NCBI RefSeq assembly: GCF_012222825.1
Contig: NZ_CP038017.1
Span: forward strand, 434,001 to 498,000
Length of the DNA: 64,000 nt
Direction of reading: 5' to 3'
Source of the DNA: Allofrancisella frigidaquae
GTDB taxonomy: Bacteria > Pseudomonadota > Gammaproteobacteria > Francisellales > Francisellaceae
Shown here: piece after piece, positions 1 to 8,584 of the stretch
Layout of the letters: the number at the start of each line of letters is the position of its first letter
How positions within the stretch are numbered: the first letter of the stretch is position 1
The notes under the pieces: generated by a model
Told to the model about the DNA's origin: nothing
What the model saw: the letters and a program-made list of their open reading frames with translations, nothing else
Databases searched by the model: none
Translations under genes and position numbers: made by a program

Positions 1-1
1 T

Positions 2-220
2 TGTTCTGAGCTTATCCATGAATTATTTAAATACGCAAATAAAGGTATCTTTTTTAAAGAACATTACCTTAATTATATATCACTAAATGATCTCTCAGTT
101 TCCCAATATTGGAAAGATTTTTATGGTCAATATGGCTTAAAAGTACCCCAAGGGGAAGTCGGTTCTCACCCAAACAACTTATCTTTAGATGAAAAGTTTA
201 AGTATAGATTTTGGCTATAA
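2..220 (+). CDS. 3' end of an unidentified gene (truncated by window edge)
   Basis: The frame is open from the left edge and closes with TAA at 218-220, giving 72 visible codons, so the start lies outside the window. The visible part is polar and aromatic-rich, with no membrane segment, and ends in R-F-W-L. I do not recognise the family. It is convergent with recC, leaving a 73-bp gap without a clear terminator hairpin. Confidence that it is coding rests on the uninterrupted frame and natural amino-acid composition. Confidence 0.55.
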   Translation, partial: CSELIHELFKYANKGIFFKEHYLNYISLNDLSVSQYWKDFYGQYGLKVPQGEVGSHPNNLSLDEKFKYRFWL

Positions 221-293
221 AGCTAAGACGTATGGTTTTTTTAAAACCTTTAAAAAGAAAGATAATAATAAAAGAGATTATGGCAACATCAGT

Positions 294-3200
294 TTACTTG
301 TTATTTAATATAATGTCCTTGAAAGCTTTTGTATAGTACTTATTTAAGTTTTCTGTGTTAAATCTATTATCGTTTAATAATTTATAATAAAGATTTTTAG
401 TTAAAGGACGAGGACCTTTATATAAAACCTCATTGATTTTATTGTTATTTTCTTGAAATGCAGGTTCAAGTAGGCTGGTATGAGCAAGAGTAGGCTGTTT
501 TAGAAAATTTATTGCTTGAATTAAATAATGAGATAATTCGTCTTCGACATTTTCTATTTCAAAAGTATTAATTTTAAAGGACTCTACTTTTTTATCATTG
601 ATATATAAATATTCTCCAGTTATTTTTTCATTATAGATGTGGTTGTACAACATACACTTTAGATAAAGTTGTAATTTATCTTTTGGTTTTAAGCTAGAAA
701 CCTTGTATAAGATTAAAGTATTATCACTAGACAATTTAACATTAGAGTATATTTTTATATTTTGTATGTTTGCTTCTAAAGTTAAGTTTTGTAGATTTAA
801 GTGGCCAATTTTATCGTAAAAACCACTTATTAAGTCTAGGTTCTGGTGCAATAATTCATCAGTAAGTGGTGATTGAGGCAACCTACCAGAAAATCTAAGG
901 TGTTTGACGCTTAAATCAATATCTTTGTGATTTTCATGACAATTTAAAAAATGTTCTTTTATTTTATAAGTTTGTAAAGCATCTATTTCGAAAGGTTCTG
1001 TATCTGAAAGTCCTGGTTCATTTTCTTGTAAAGTCAAGCCTAGAGTATGTTGTGAATAAGCTTTGAAAGGATCTTCAAAAATGTTAACTATTTCTTGTAA
1101 ACTAAATTTAGTAGGCAACTCTATATCGTTATTTCTTTGGGAATTAAAATTTTGTTTCTCTGCTCTTATAAGCTTTAACCACTTATCATCGTAGCTTTGA
1201 TAGTTTTTGCTATAGCATTTTGGACTAAAAGGATGTAAAGGGTATTTTTTAAGGTTGTATTTAAGATTCCAGCTATAGTGGGTTTCTAAATAACTTATAA
1301 ACTCTTTGATTATAAGGCTTGGTTCTTGTTCAGAATTATTTTTGTAACTATTTCCTTGAAAGCTTAGGTACAACACTGATCTAGCAGAAATTATTGTTTC
1401 CAAGAAGAGATATTTATCATCATCACGTTTGGTTCTGTCACCTTTTTGAGCTGAAAAATGGTTTGTTAGATCAAAACTAATTTTTGTATCTTTACGGGGA
1501 TAAGTTGTACTATTAAGCCCAAGCATAGCAATTACTTTAAACGGTATACTTCTCATAGGAGTCATTGAACAGAAGGTGATTTTACCACGTAAGAAATGGT
1601 TATTTACAATAGGCTCAGAAAGAGCTGTGGTTAAAATATTTCGAATAATGGCTAGATCAATTAGCCCTGTAAAGTTAGCTTGGTCAGTATATTGTACAAT
1701 TTTTGCAATATTTTGTTTAATAACGTTTGCTATGTATTCATCAGAGTCGTCTATATTAAATAAAGTATCCAGTATTTTTAATAAAAATTCTTGCCAGTCA
1801 TGAGCTGAGCGTTTTTGTTTAAGTTCTTCAGAAAATGATTGTAGAAGTTCAATAAGTTCATATAGTTTTCCAAGTTCTTGAATATCATTTGTTTGGATAT
1901 TCGGTAAAGTTTGCAATGAATCTTCTATAATCATAGGCTCATCAGCTAAGCAAAAACCTAACAATAGTCGTTTAAGTCCCCAATTCCAGCTAAAAGTTTG
2001 ATTATTTAATCCTCTATGTATACAGGCCTTAGTTAACCAGTATTTAATAGTTTCAAGTTGCTCAAGTGTAATGTCAAATTTTCGTTGTAAAGCTGGTACG
2101 GATAAATAATCTATAATTTTGGTAACTTCAAAGTTACTATCAGGAAGCTTAAGAATCTCAATAAAACTAGCTGCTAAACTTTCTGAATCTATAATCGATC
2201 TATCAGCTATTGAACAAGGAAGCCTGTTAGGCGAATCACTAGGAGATTTAGTGAAAACTGATTCTATATAAGGAGCATAATCCTCAATATTTGGGCACAT
2301 TACTAAAACATCTTGTGGTTGCAGGGTAGAGTTTTGTTCAAAGAGCTCTAGAAGGTTATCATGTAAAACTTGTATTTCTCTAAGTGGACTATGACAAGAA
2401 TTTATTATTACAGAGTTATCAATACTATTCGTATACTTTTCAGTATTTAATTCAAGTATATTTCGTTGGATATTTGTTAGTAGAGAGCCTCCATCAGAAG
2501 GTGTTATTTTTATATTCTCACATACATGCTCAAAACTAGTGAATTCTTGCTGATTTTGTTCTAAAAGTTGGTTAAAAAAATCTTTTCCTTGTTGCCCGAA
2601 GCTAGCTAATAAGGGTTGTATTGTAAAATCTTCTTCGGTATTAAGCCAACTAGCTATTTTAGCTTTTTTTAAATCGTACCAATATTCACTACAAGGGTTT
2701 AAATACAGAAGATGTATATTTGTGTACTTTGCTACTTCGAGTAGAAATTCTAAATTATTAGGTGAAATTGCACTAACTCCAAAGATGTAAATATCTTTAG
2801 GTAAAGTTTCAGAACTAAGTTTTCCTATGCCTTGTTTTTGTATTTGAATAGGTGTTTTAGGGTTTTCGCTTGTAAGAAGTTGCCAAAGTTTAGCTTGCCA
2901 TAGTTCATCCTCAGAAGGTGAGTTGCTAATAAATTGAAGATTTTGCCATTTTTCTAACCAAGCAGGACGATACTTTATATATTTGCTAAAAACATTAGCT
3001 ATTTGTGAGCTTAATTGATATTTTCTTTGGCTACTATCCTTGTAGTAGTTTTTTAGTTTGGCAACGCCAATGTCATCTAGTAATTTGAATATACGCCAGC
3101 TAAGAACTTCTTTAGAATAAGCTTTCTTATGAGATTGATTGTTAGTTATTTTGTAACTAGTGTTAATTATAAAACTATTTATCATATCAAATTTTGTGTT

Positions 3201-3374
3201 CATGGAAATGCTGTTTTGCTTAGCAAGTTCCATGCTTAACCAGTGTTGCATGCCACGGCTACCAACTAGTATATAAGTTGGCTTAAAAATTTCTTTTTTA
3301 TTAAACTGCAGTAATTTAGAAAATATCTTTACTAGATATTCAAGTTTATTAGAAGGATAGGTGTATAATGCCAT
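294..3374 (-). CDS. recC: RecC, gamma subunit of exodeoxyribonuclease V (RecBCD)
   Basis: RecC is the Chi-recognition and scaffold subunit of the RecBCD helicase-nuclease, which processes double-strand breaks in the cytoplasm. The 1026-residue product is somewhat shorter than E. coli RecC (about 1120). The N-terminus carries the RecC hallmark of a decayed helicase motif, a V-G-S-R-G-M-Q-H-W segment at residues 37-45, followed by the SFI-type helix, and helicase-fold segments such as ITFCSMTPMRSIPFK occur later. No Walker A lysine is visible, as expected for RecC. recB and recD are not adjacent: the upstream neighbour is the divergent tatD gene and downstream is the tail of a convergent unknown gene. 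Start is ATG at 3374. Family assignment is firm; partners must lie elsewhere. Confidence 0.9.
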   Translation of the reverse strand: MALYTYPSNKLEYLVKIFSKLLQFNKKEIFKPTYILVGSRGMQHWLSMELAKQNSISMNTKFDMINSFIINTSYKITNNQSHKKAYSKEVLSWRIFKLLDDIGVAKLKNYYKDSSQRKYQLSSQIANVFSKYIKYRPAWLEKWQNLQFISNSPSEDELWQAKLWQLLTSENPKTPIQIQKQGIGKLSSETLPKDIYIFGVSAISPNNLEFLLEVAKYTNIHLLYLNPCSEYWYDLKKAKIASWLNTEEDFTIQPLLASFGQQGKDFFNQLLEQNQQEFTSFEHVCENIKITPSDGGSLLTNIQRNILELNTEKYTNSIDNSVIINSCHSPLREIQVLHDNLLELFEQNSTLQPQDVLVMCPNIEDYAPYIESVFTKSPSDSPNRLPCSIADRSIIDSESLAASFIEILKLPDSNFEVTKIIDYLSVPALQRKFDITLEQLETIKYWLTKACIHRGLNNQTFSWNWGLKRLLLGFCLADEPMIIEDSLQTLPNIQTNDIQELGKLYELIELLQSFSEELKQKRSAHDWQEFLLKILDTLFNIDDSDEYIANVIKQNIAKIVQYTDQANFTGLIDLAIIRNILTTALSEPIVNNHFLRGKITFCSMTPMRSIPFKVIAMLGLNSTTYPRKDTKISFDLTNHFSAQKGDRTKRDDDKYLFLETIISARSVLYLSFQGNSYKNNSEQEPSLIIKEFISYLETHYSWNLKYNLKKYPLHPFSPKCYSKNYQSYDDKWLKLIRAEKQNFNSQRNNDIELPTKFSLQEIVNIFEDPFKAYSQHTLGLTLQENEPGLSDTEPFEIDALQTYKIKEHFLNCHENHKDIDLSVKHLRFSGRLPQSPLTDELLHQNLDLISGFYDKIGHLNLQNLTLEANIQNIKIYSNVKLSSDNTLILYKVSSLKPKDKLQLYLKCMLYNHIYNEKITGEYLYINDKKVESFKINTFEIENVEDELSHYLIQAINFLKQPTLAHTSLLEPAFQENNNKINEVLYKGPRPLTKNLYYKLLNDNRFNTENLNKYYTKAFKDIILNNK

Positions 3375-3501
3375 AATACTTTTTATAAAAAGAAATTACT
3401 TAAGATATTAGCAAAAGCTAGTTTGAGTATAAATATTACTAGCTAAAAAGAAAGCAATTTTTCTGGCGGTGTGTTAGTTATTTCCAATTAGCTCAATTTT
3501 T

Positions 3502-3531
3502 TTGTTGATGGTATAGCTTGTTTGCTATAAT
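3502..3531 (+). promoter_or_regulatory. sigma70-type promoter for the tatD-like operon
   Basis: TTGTTG at 3502-3507 and TATAAT at 3526-3531 are separated by 18 bp, in the divergent recC/tatD intergenic region and 31 bp before the tatD start. The -10 box is a perfect consensus. Confidence 0.6.
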
Positions 3532-3562
3532 CATTTTAACTTACAATATTTTTCCATAGAAA

Positions 3563-4330
3563 ATGATTATTGATTCACATTGTCATCTTAACTATTTAAA
3601 GTTAGAAGATGTAAGCCTTGAGCAAGTTATAAAGAATGCAAAAAGTGTGGGAGTTGAAAAGATTATATCAATTGCAGTAGCATGGCATGAAATAGATGAA
3701 ATCCAACAAATATCCGAAAACTTTGAAAATGTGTATTTTTCTGTTGGGGTACATCCAAGTGAATTAGACACTTATCAGCCGAATATAAAAGAGCTGATTA
3801 CTAAATCTAATCACCTTAAATGTGTAGCTATAGGAGAAACTGGCTTAGATTATTACTACAATAGTCAAGATACTAGAGCTAAGCAAATAGAAAAATTTGT
3901 AAATCATATCCAGGCGGCTATAGAAGTTTCCAAACCAATAATTGTTCACACAAGAGCAGCGAAACAAGATACTCTAGATATTTTAAAATCAGAAAATATA
4001 GAAAAGTGTGGAGGGATTTTACATTGCTTTACGGAAGATTATGATATGGCAAAACAAGCTATAGATATGGGTATGTATATTTCCTTTTCTGGGATTTTGA
4101 CTTTCAAAAATGCCAAGGATATTCAAGAAACAGCTAAAAAATTACCATTAGATAGAATTTTGGTGGAAACAGATGCTCCTTATTTAACACCAGTACCATT
4201 TAGAGGTAAGCCAAATTATCCAGAGTATGTAAAATATGTAGCAGAATTCCTTGCAAAATTAAGAGGTGAGAGTTTGGAGAAAGTATCTGAACAAACATAT
4301 AAAAATACCCGCGAAGTTTTTAAGTTGTAG
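3563..4330 (+). CDS. TatD/YcfH-family metal-dependent hydrolase (DNase)
   Basis: A 255-residue TIM-barrel metallohydrolase of the TatD family, whose members act as metal-dependent 3'-5' exonucleases/DNases. The metal ligands expected for the family are visible: H6 and H8 in DSHCHLN, E92 in GETGLDYY, H129 in VHTR, H154 in HCFTED and D204 in ETDAPYLTP. Length matches the usual 255-265 residues. A good promoter lies just upstream, and the cupin gene follows after 6 bp, so tatD, cupin and TSUP transporter probably form one transcript. Which paralog (TatD, YcfH or YjjV type) is not resolved; the sequence looks closest to YcfH. Confidence 0.92.
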   Translation: MIIDSHCHLNYLKLEDVSLEQVIKNAKSVGVEKIISIAVAWHEIDEIQQISENFENVYFSVGVHPSELDTYQPNIKELITKSNHLKCVAIGETGLDYYYNSQDTRAKQIEKFVNHIQAAIEVSKPIIVHTRAAKQDTLDILKSENIEKCGGILHCFTEDYDMAKQAIDMGMYISFSGILTFKNAKDIQETAKKLPLDRILVETDAPYLTPVPFRGKPNYPEYVKYVAEFLAKLRGESLEKVSEQTYKNTREVFKL

Positions 4331-4336
4331 ATAAAT

Positions 4337-4648
4337 ATGAGAGATAATTTATTTGGTGTAATTCCTAACTTTTCTAAACACGAAAAGTTTATCGATTTAT
4401 TAAACACTAAAAATATTAAAATTGAAAAGATAATTTCATATGGCCAAGTGACTCCTACCGATACACCTTATATTCAACAATATGATGAATGGGTACTAGT
4501 ATTAAAAGGTAATGCAAAACTTAAATTAGAGGATAAAGAGTATAACTTAGAGCAAGGAGAGTATCTATTTATTCCTAAAAATAGCAAGCATTGGGTAACT
4601 TATACAGACAATCCAACCATTTGGCTTGCTATCCACATTAAGGAGTAA
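4337..4648 (+). CDS. small cupin-domain protein
   Basis: A 103-residue single-domain cupin. The two cupin motifs are visible as YDEWVLVLKGNAKL (motif 1 region, around residues 50-65) and GEYLFIPKNSKHWV (motif 2), followed by a typical WLAIHI strand. This is the compact cupin class annotated as cupin domain-containing protein; the substrate is unknown. The histidine of motif 2 is present, but motif 1 carries D-E-W in place of an H-x-H pair, so metal binding may differ from classical cupins. It sits 6 bp after tatD and 2 bp before the TSUP gene, indicating co-transcription. Confidence 0.8.
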   Translation: MRDNLFGVIPNFSKHEKFIDLLNTKNIKIEKIISYGQVTPTDTPYIQQYDEWVLVLKGNAKLKLEDKEYNLEQGEYLFIPKNSKHWVTYTDNPTIWLAIHIKE

Positions 4649-4650
4649 GT

Positions 4651-5424
4651 ATGCAAGAGTTTTTAACAGATCATTTTTTCTTATTATGTATATTTATAGT
4701 TTCGATGGGCTTTTTAGCAAGTTTTATAGATGCTATAGCTGGTGGTGGAGGACTTATTAGTGTTCCTGCTTTGAGTATGGTTGGTTTGCCTATTACAGTT
4801 ACACTTGGGACTAATAAGCTACAAGCTAGTATTGGTACAGCAATGGCTACCTTCAAATACTACAAAAGTGGGCTTATAGATTTTAAAACAGTTATTAGAG
4901 GATTAGTTGCTGGATTTATAGGAGCATGTTTTGGCACTATAATGGCACTAGTTATTAACAATGAATTTATGAACTATATTGTACCGGTACTTTTAATTGT
5001 AGTTTTCTTATTTAGTATTTTCAATAAAAACCTAGGAGTTAATGTAGGTAAAAAAAGAATGTCAGAGATGGCATTTTTTATTATTTTTGGTTTTCTACTA
5101 AGTGCTTATGATGGTTTTTTTGGTCCAGGAACAGGTAACTTTTGGATTATAGCTATAGTTTATTTTTTAGGATACACGTTTTTACAAGCTTCTGGATATG
5201 CCAAAGTACTTAATTTAAAAAGTAACTTATTCTCATTAATGATATTTATAGCATCTGGTCATGTAAATATATTTTATGGCTTGATGATGGCTGTGGGAAG
5301 CTTTTTTGGTGGCTGGGTCGGCTCAAGAAAGGTTATATTAAGAGGATCAAGTTTAGTTAGGCCAATGTTTATAATAGTTGTTGGTGTTACAATATTTACA
5401 TTTATTTTTAGCAAAATTAGTTAG
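4651..5424 (+). CDS. TSUP (TauE/SafE, YfcA-like) membrane permease
   Basis: A 257-residue integral membrane protein with about eight hydrophobic segments. Both halves carry the TSUP signature glycines and prolines: an AGGGGLISVPAL motif near residue 32 and FGPGTGNFW near residue 165. These match the YfcA subgroup of sulfite/organosulfonate or other anion exporters. It begins 2 bp after the cupin stop and ends the apparent tatD-cupin-TSUP operon. The substrate cannot be told from the sequence. A second, different TSUP gene lies in the sulfur operon at 16.6 kb. Confidence 0.85.
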   Translation: MQEFLTDHFFLLCIFIVSMGFLASFIDAIAGGGGLISVPALSMVGLPITVTLGTNKLQASIGTAMATFKYYKSGLIDFKTVIRGLVAGFIGACFGTIMALVINNEFMNYIVPVLLIVVFLFSIFNKNLGVNVGKKRMSEMAFFIIFGFLLSAYDGFFGPGTGNFWIIAIVYFLGYTFLQASGYAKVLNLKSNLFSLMIFIASGHVNIFYGLMMAVGSFFGGWVGSRKVILRGSSLVRPMFIIVVGVTIFTFIFSKIS

Positions 5425-5491
5425 GTATATATAAAGTACTCTGATATAAATCCTGCATTTTCAAGTATTTTATGTATAACATATACTGAAA

Positions 5492-5500
5492 TGGTATAAT
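5492..5500 (+). promoter_or_regulatory. extended -10 promoter element of the ABC exporter operon
   Basis: TGGTATAAT is a TGn-extended consensus -10 box placed 38 bp before the ATP-binding gene. No good -35 hexamer is present at 17-bp spacing, which fits an extended -10 promoter. Confidence 0.45.
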
Positions 5501-5537
5501 TTGCTTAGTATTTACCAAATAATGTGATTTAGATCAT

Positions 5538-6461
5538 ATGCCAAAAGAAAAAGCTCTTGAAATAGTGAATCTGAGTAAAATTTATAAAAGTGGGTTAAAG
5601 GCAGTTGATGAGATTAGCTTTAATGTAGAAAAAGGAGATTTTTTTGCTTTGTTAGGTCCAAATGGAGCAGGTAAATCTACTACTTTAGGGATGATATCTT
5701 CACTTGTAAATAAAACGTCTGGAAAAATTAAAATATTTGGCTATGACATAGATACTAATTTTAATCAGGCTCGTAAGCACTTAGGTTTTATGGCACAGGA
5801 GATTAACTTAAATATCTTTGAGACACCTATTAGCATCTTAATAACTCAAGCTGGCTTTTTTGGTATTTCAAAAAAACAAGCGAAACCATATGCTGAGGAA
5901 CTATTAAAAAAAGTAGATTTATATGATAAACGTAATACACAAGTGAGGTTTTTGTCTGGAGGTATGAAAAGAAGGCTCATGGTTATTAGAGCTTTAATTC
6001 ATAAACCTAAGTTGCTGATATTAGATGAGCCAACAGCAGGTGTTGATGTTGAGCTTAGGAATTCTCTTTGGGAAATGATTTCTCAGTTTCATAAAGAAGG
6101 TTTAACTGTGATTTTAACTACACATTACTTAGAAGAGGCTGAGTCTATGTGTAACCATATTGCTTTGATTCATAAAGGAAAATTGCATATAAACACAGAT
6201 ATGAAAACCTTTCTAAAATCAGCAGATAAACATACGTATATTTTTGATTTAAAATCTAAATGTAATGATGATATACAGCTTGAATCTGGAATAGCTAAAC
6301 TAATAGATGATTACACTTTAGAGGTAGAAGTAAGCAGGGGAGCTGTTTTAAATAATATTTTCTCTGAGTTGAGTACAAAACATAATTTAGAAGTTTTAGA
6401 TGTTAGAACCAAATCAGCTAAACTAGAACAGCTATTTATAGAGGTAGCAAGAAATAAGTAG
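5538..6461 (+). CDS. yadG: ABC exporter ATP-binding protein (YadG type)
   Basis: A 307-residue ABC-2-type ATPase. Walker A GPNGAGKST is at residues 40-48, the signature LSGGMKRR at 139-146, Walker B LLILDE at 159-164 followed by PTAGVD, and the switch histidine H196 in TTHYLEEAE. The C-terminal extension of about 90 residues is typical of the YadG/CcmA/DrrA group. The permease gene follows directly, so the pair forms one exporter in the inner membrane. The substrate of YadGH-type transporters is not firmly known, so the symbol reflects family resemblance rather than proven function. Confidence 0.88.
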   Translation: MPKEKALEIVNLSKIYKSGLKAVDEISFNVEKGDFFALLGPNGAGKSTTLGMISSLVNKTSGKIKIFGYDIDTNFNQARKHLGFMAQEINLNIFETPISILITQAGFFGISKKQAKPYAEELLKKVDLYDKRNTQVRFLSGGMKRRLMVIRALIHKPKLLILDEPTAGVDVELRNSLWEMISQFHKEGLTVILTTHYLEEAESMCNHIALIHKGKLHINTDMKTFLKSADKHTYIFDLKSKCNDDIQLESGIAKLIDDYTLEVEVSRGAVLNNIFSELSTKHNLEVLDVRTKSAKLEQLFIEVARNK

Positions 6462-6470
6462 GTGGGTAAA

Positions 6471-7250
6471 ATGAGCATTCGAGATTATTGGATAATGTAT
6501 GTAACAATTTTTAATCGTGAGAGTAAAAGGATTTTTAGAATTTGGCCACAAACTCTTTTACCTTCGGTAATTACAATAGTTTTATATTTTTTGATATTTG
6601 GTAAAGTTGTAGGAGCCCGTATAGGTGATATGCATGATGGTATTACTTATATGCAGTATATTACTCCAGGTTTAATAATAATGGCTGTGATCCAGAACTC
6701 TTATGGTAATGTGGTTAGCTCATTTTTTGGGATACGCTTTAGTAGAGCAATAGAGGAGCTTTTAGTTTCACCAGTTAATAACCATATTATTGTACTTGGG
6801 TATATTTCTGGTGGAATATTTAGAGGATTTTTAGTTGGAGTTTTTGTAAGTATAGCGGCTTTTATTTTAGGTGGTTTTACTACTATTCATAGCTTTGTTT
6901 TAGTGTTAGCTGGATTTATATTTTGTGGAGCATTATTTTCTTTGGGCGGATTGCTAAATGCTATATTTTCACAAAAGTTTGATGACACTACTATTTTCCC
7001 AACATTTGTACTTACGCCTCTTATTTACTTAGGTGGTGTTTTTTACGATATAAATAATCTATCAGGATTTTGGCACTTTTTATCAGCGTGTAATCCCCTA
7101 TTTTATATAGTTGATTTTGTTAGATATGGCTTTATAGGTATTTCTACGGTAAACCCATATATAGCATTTTCTGCAATAGTTATTTTTACCTTTGTTTTAT
7201 ACTATCTAGCTTGGTATTTGTTAAACAAAGGTATTCGTTTAAAGCCGTAA
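6471..7250 (+). CDS. yadH: ABC-2 type exporter permease (YadH type)
   Basis: Membrane partner of the preceding ATPase, with about six transmembrane segments and the ABC-2 signature region around FDDTTIFPTFVLTPLIYLGG. The frame is open from a GTG immediately after the ATPase stop at 6461. The ATG at 6471 is preferred because AGGTGGG at 6460-6466 supplies a ribosome-binding site 4 bp upstream, giving about 259 residues. Tight spacing implies translational coupling with the ATPase. It ends 7 bp before the convergent glycosyltransferase. Confidence 0.87.
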   Translation: MSIRDYWIMYVTIFNRESKRIFRIWPQTLLPSVITIVLYFLIFGKVVGARIGDMHDGITYMQYITPGLIIMAVIQNSYGNVVSSFFGIRFSRAIEELLVSPVNNHIIVLGYISGGIFRGFLVGVFVSIAAFILGGFTTIHSFVLVLAGFIFCGALFSLGGLLNAIFSQKFDDTTIFPTFVLTPLIYLGGVFYDINNLSGFWHFLSACNPLFYIVDFVRYGFIGISTVNPYIAFSAIVIFTFVLYYLAWYLLNKGIRLKP

Positions 7251-7257
7251 TTTTTTA

Positions 7258-8208
7258 TTAATTGGTTTTACCTCCAGAATACACTTTTCTAACTATGTAT
7301 AAAGGACGCTGTTTTGTTTCTATAAATATCCTACCTATATAGCTTCCAAGCATGCCTATACCAATCATTTGTAGACCACTAAAAAATAGTATAAAAGTAA
7401 CTAATGATGGATAACCTGGTACACTTATACCAAAAATTAAAGACTTTAGTATGATAAAGGAACCATACACAAAGCTCATTAAAGCAATAAATACTCCTAA
7501 ATAAGACCATATTTCTAGAGGTGCTTTACTAAAGCTAGTAATTCCATCTATAGAAAATTTGAATAGTTTCCAATAATTCCATTTAGTTTGCCCAGCAGCA
7601 CGTCCCTCCCTAGTATGGTAGACAAGCTTTTCATGAAAGCCTATCCAACTAAGTAAACCTTTATTAAAACGTACTTTTTCTTTAAGCTCTAAGAAAGCAT
7701 TAATAGCTGCTCTGTTTAATAATCGATAATCACCAGCATTTGGCGTTAGTTTAGTTTCACTTATTCTATTCATTAACTTATAAAAAAGCCCCGCAGAACC
7801 TTTTTTTGCAGCAGTATCTGTATCTCGATTTTCTCTGACAGCTGTAACAACTTCATAGCCTTTTAACCAATAGTCTACCATTTCTAATATTAATTCAGGT
7901 GGGTCTTGTAGGTCAGCATCTATAGAGATAGCAGCATCTCCGTTACAGTTTGCAAAACCTGCATAAAGGGCTGATTCTTTGCCAAAGTTACGTGATAAGT
8001 CTACGATTTTTATCTCGTTATGGTTTTTTTGTTTCTCTAAAAGTAGCTCTAGTGTGCTATCTGTACTACCATCATTGACAAATATTAATTCATATTTGGT
8101 TGGTAATTGCTCAGCTATAGGTATAAGCCTTGAAAAAAGTTGCTCTAAACCTTCTGACTCATCTTTGACAGGTATTATTATGCTAGTTAGTAAATTTTTC
8201 TTATCCAT
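7258..8208 (-). CDS. GT2 polyprenyl-phosphate glycosyltransferase (ArnC/GtrB/FlmF-like)
   Basis: A 316-residue family-2 glycosyltransferase with a cytoplasmic GT-A domain (residues 1-230) and two C-terminal membrane helices (about 235-255 and 268-290). Nucleotide-sugar motifs are VNDGSTD at 44-50 and DADLQDPPE at 97-105. The architecture matches enzymes that load a sugar onto undecaprenyl phosphate, such as GtrB, ArnC and the Francisella FlmF proteins involved in lipid A galactosamine or mannose modification. Which sugar is transferred cannot be decided here, and no partner flippase or lipid A transferase adjoins it. ATG at 8208; convergent with the ABC exporter. Confidence 0.85.
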   Translation of the reverse strand: MDKKNLLTSIIIPVKDESEGLEQLFSRLIPIAEQLPTKYELIFVNDGSTDSTLELLLEKQKNHNEIKIVDLSRNFGKESALYAGFANCNGDAAISIDADLQDPPELILEMVDYWLKGYEVVTAVRENRDTDTAAKKGSAGLFYKLMNRISETKLTPNAGDYRLLNRAAINAFLELKEKVRFNKGLLSWIGFHEKLVYHTREGRAAGQTKWNYWKLFKFSIDGITSFSKAPLEIWSYLGVFIALMSFVYGSFIILKSLIFGISVPGYPSLVTFILFFSGLQMIGIGMLGSYIGRIFIETKQRPLYIVRKVYSGGKTN

Positions 8209-8584
8209 TATTAAGTACTTGATTTATATTTGTAGCTAATACTTTAGCTTGTATATTTCTAAAAATCCATACAAGTTTAGTTGATAAAAGTTTTTTTGAA
8301 GTATATTGCAATAGAGCTACCAAGTCCTATTTTTATAGCATTTCCTGCAAAAATTTAATAAGCCGTATCAAATTTACCCTGTATGAAAAGTATTTTTTTT
8401 TAATATAATAGTTATTTAAAACTCGGCCTATTAAATTTGTTTGGAACCAGTATAAAAATCAACAAGCTAGATGTGTTTTTATACTAGTTCTTAGCAGTTA
8501 GATAACAGATATGAAATTAATAAATAATGTTGTTTTAAATTTTCATAGAGCAGAGAAATTGACTAACAACCTAAAGGAAAGTTT
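8209..8584. other. 376-bp AT-rich intergenic region with a leader hairpin
   Basis: A divergent intergenic region between the glycosyltransferase and the zinc-ribbon gene. It contains TATAAT at 8404-8409 without a good -35, and a perfect 10-bp inverted repeat, AGTATAAAAA at 8449-8458 with TTTTTATACT at 8476-8485 (17-nt loop). The repeat would lie in the 5' leader of the gene at 8585. No coding potential is seen. Confidence 0.5.

Noticed and set aside
294-3374. Possible pseudogene status of recC because of its shorter length
   Set aside because: The frame is uninterrupted and contains the expected N-terminal and internal segments; about 1026 residues is within the range of divergent RecC proteins.
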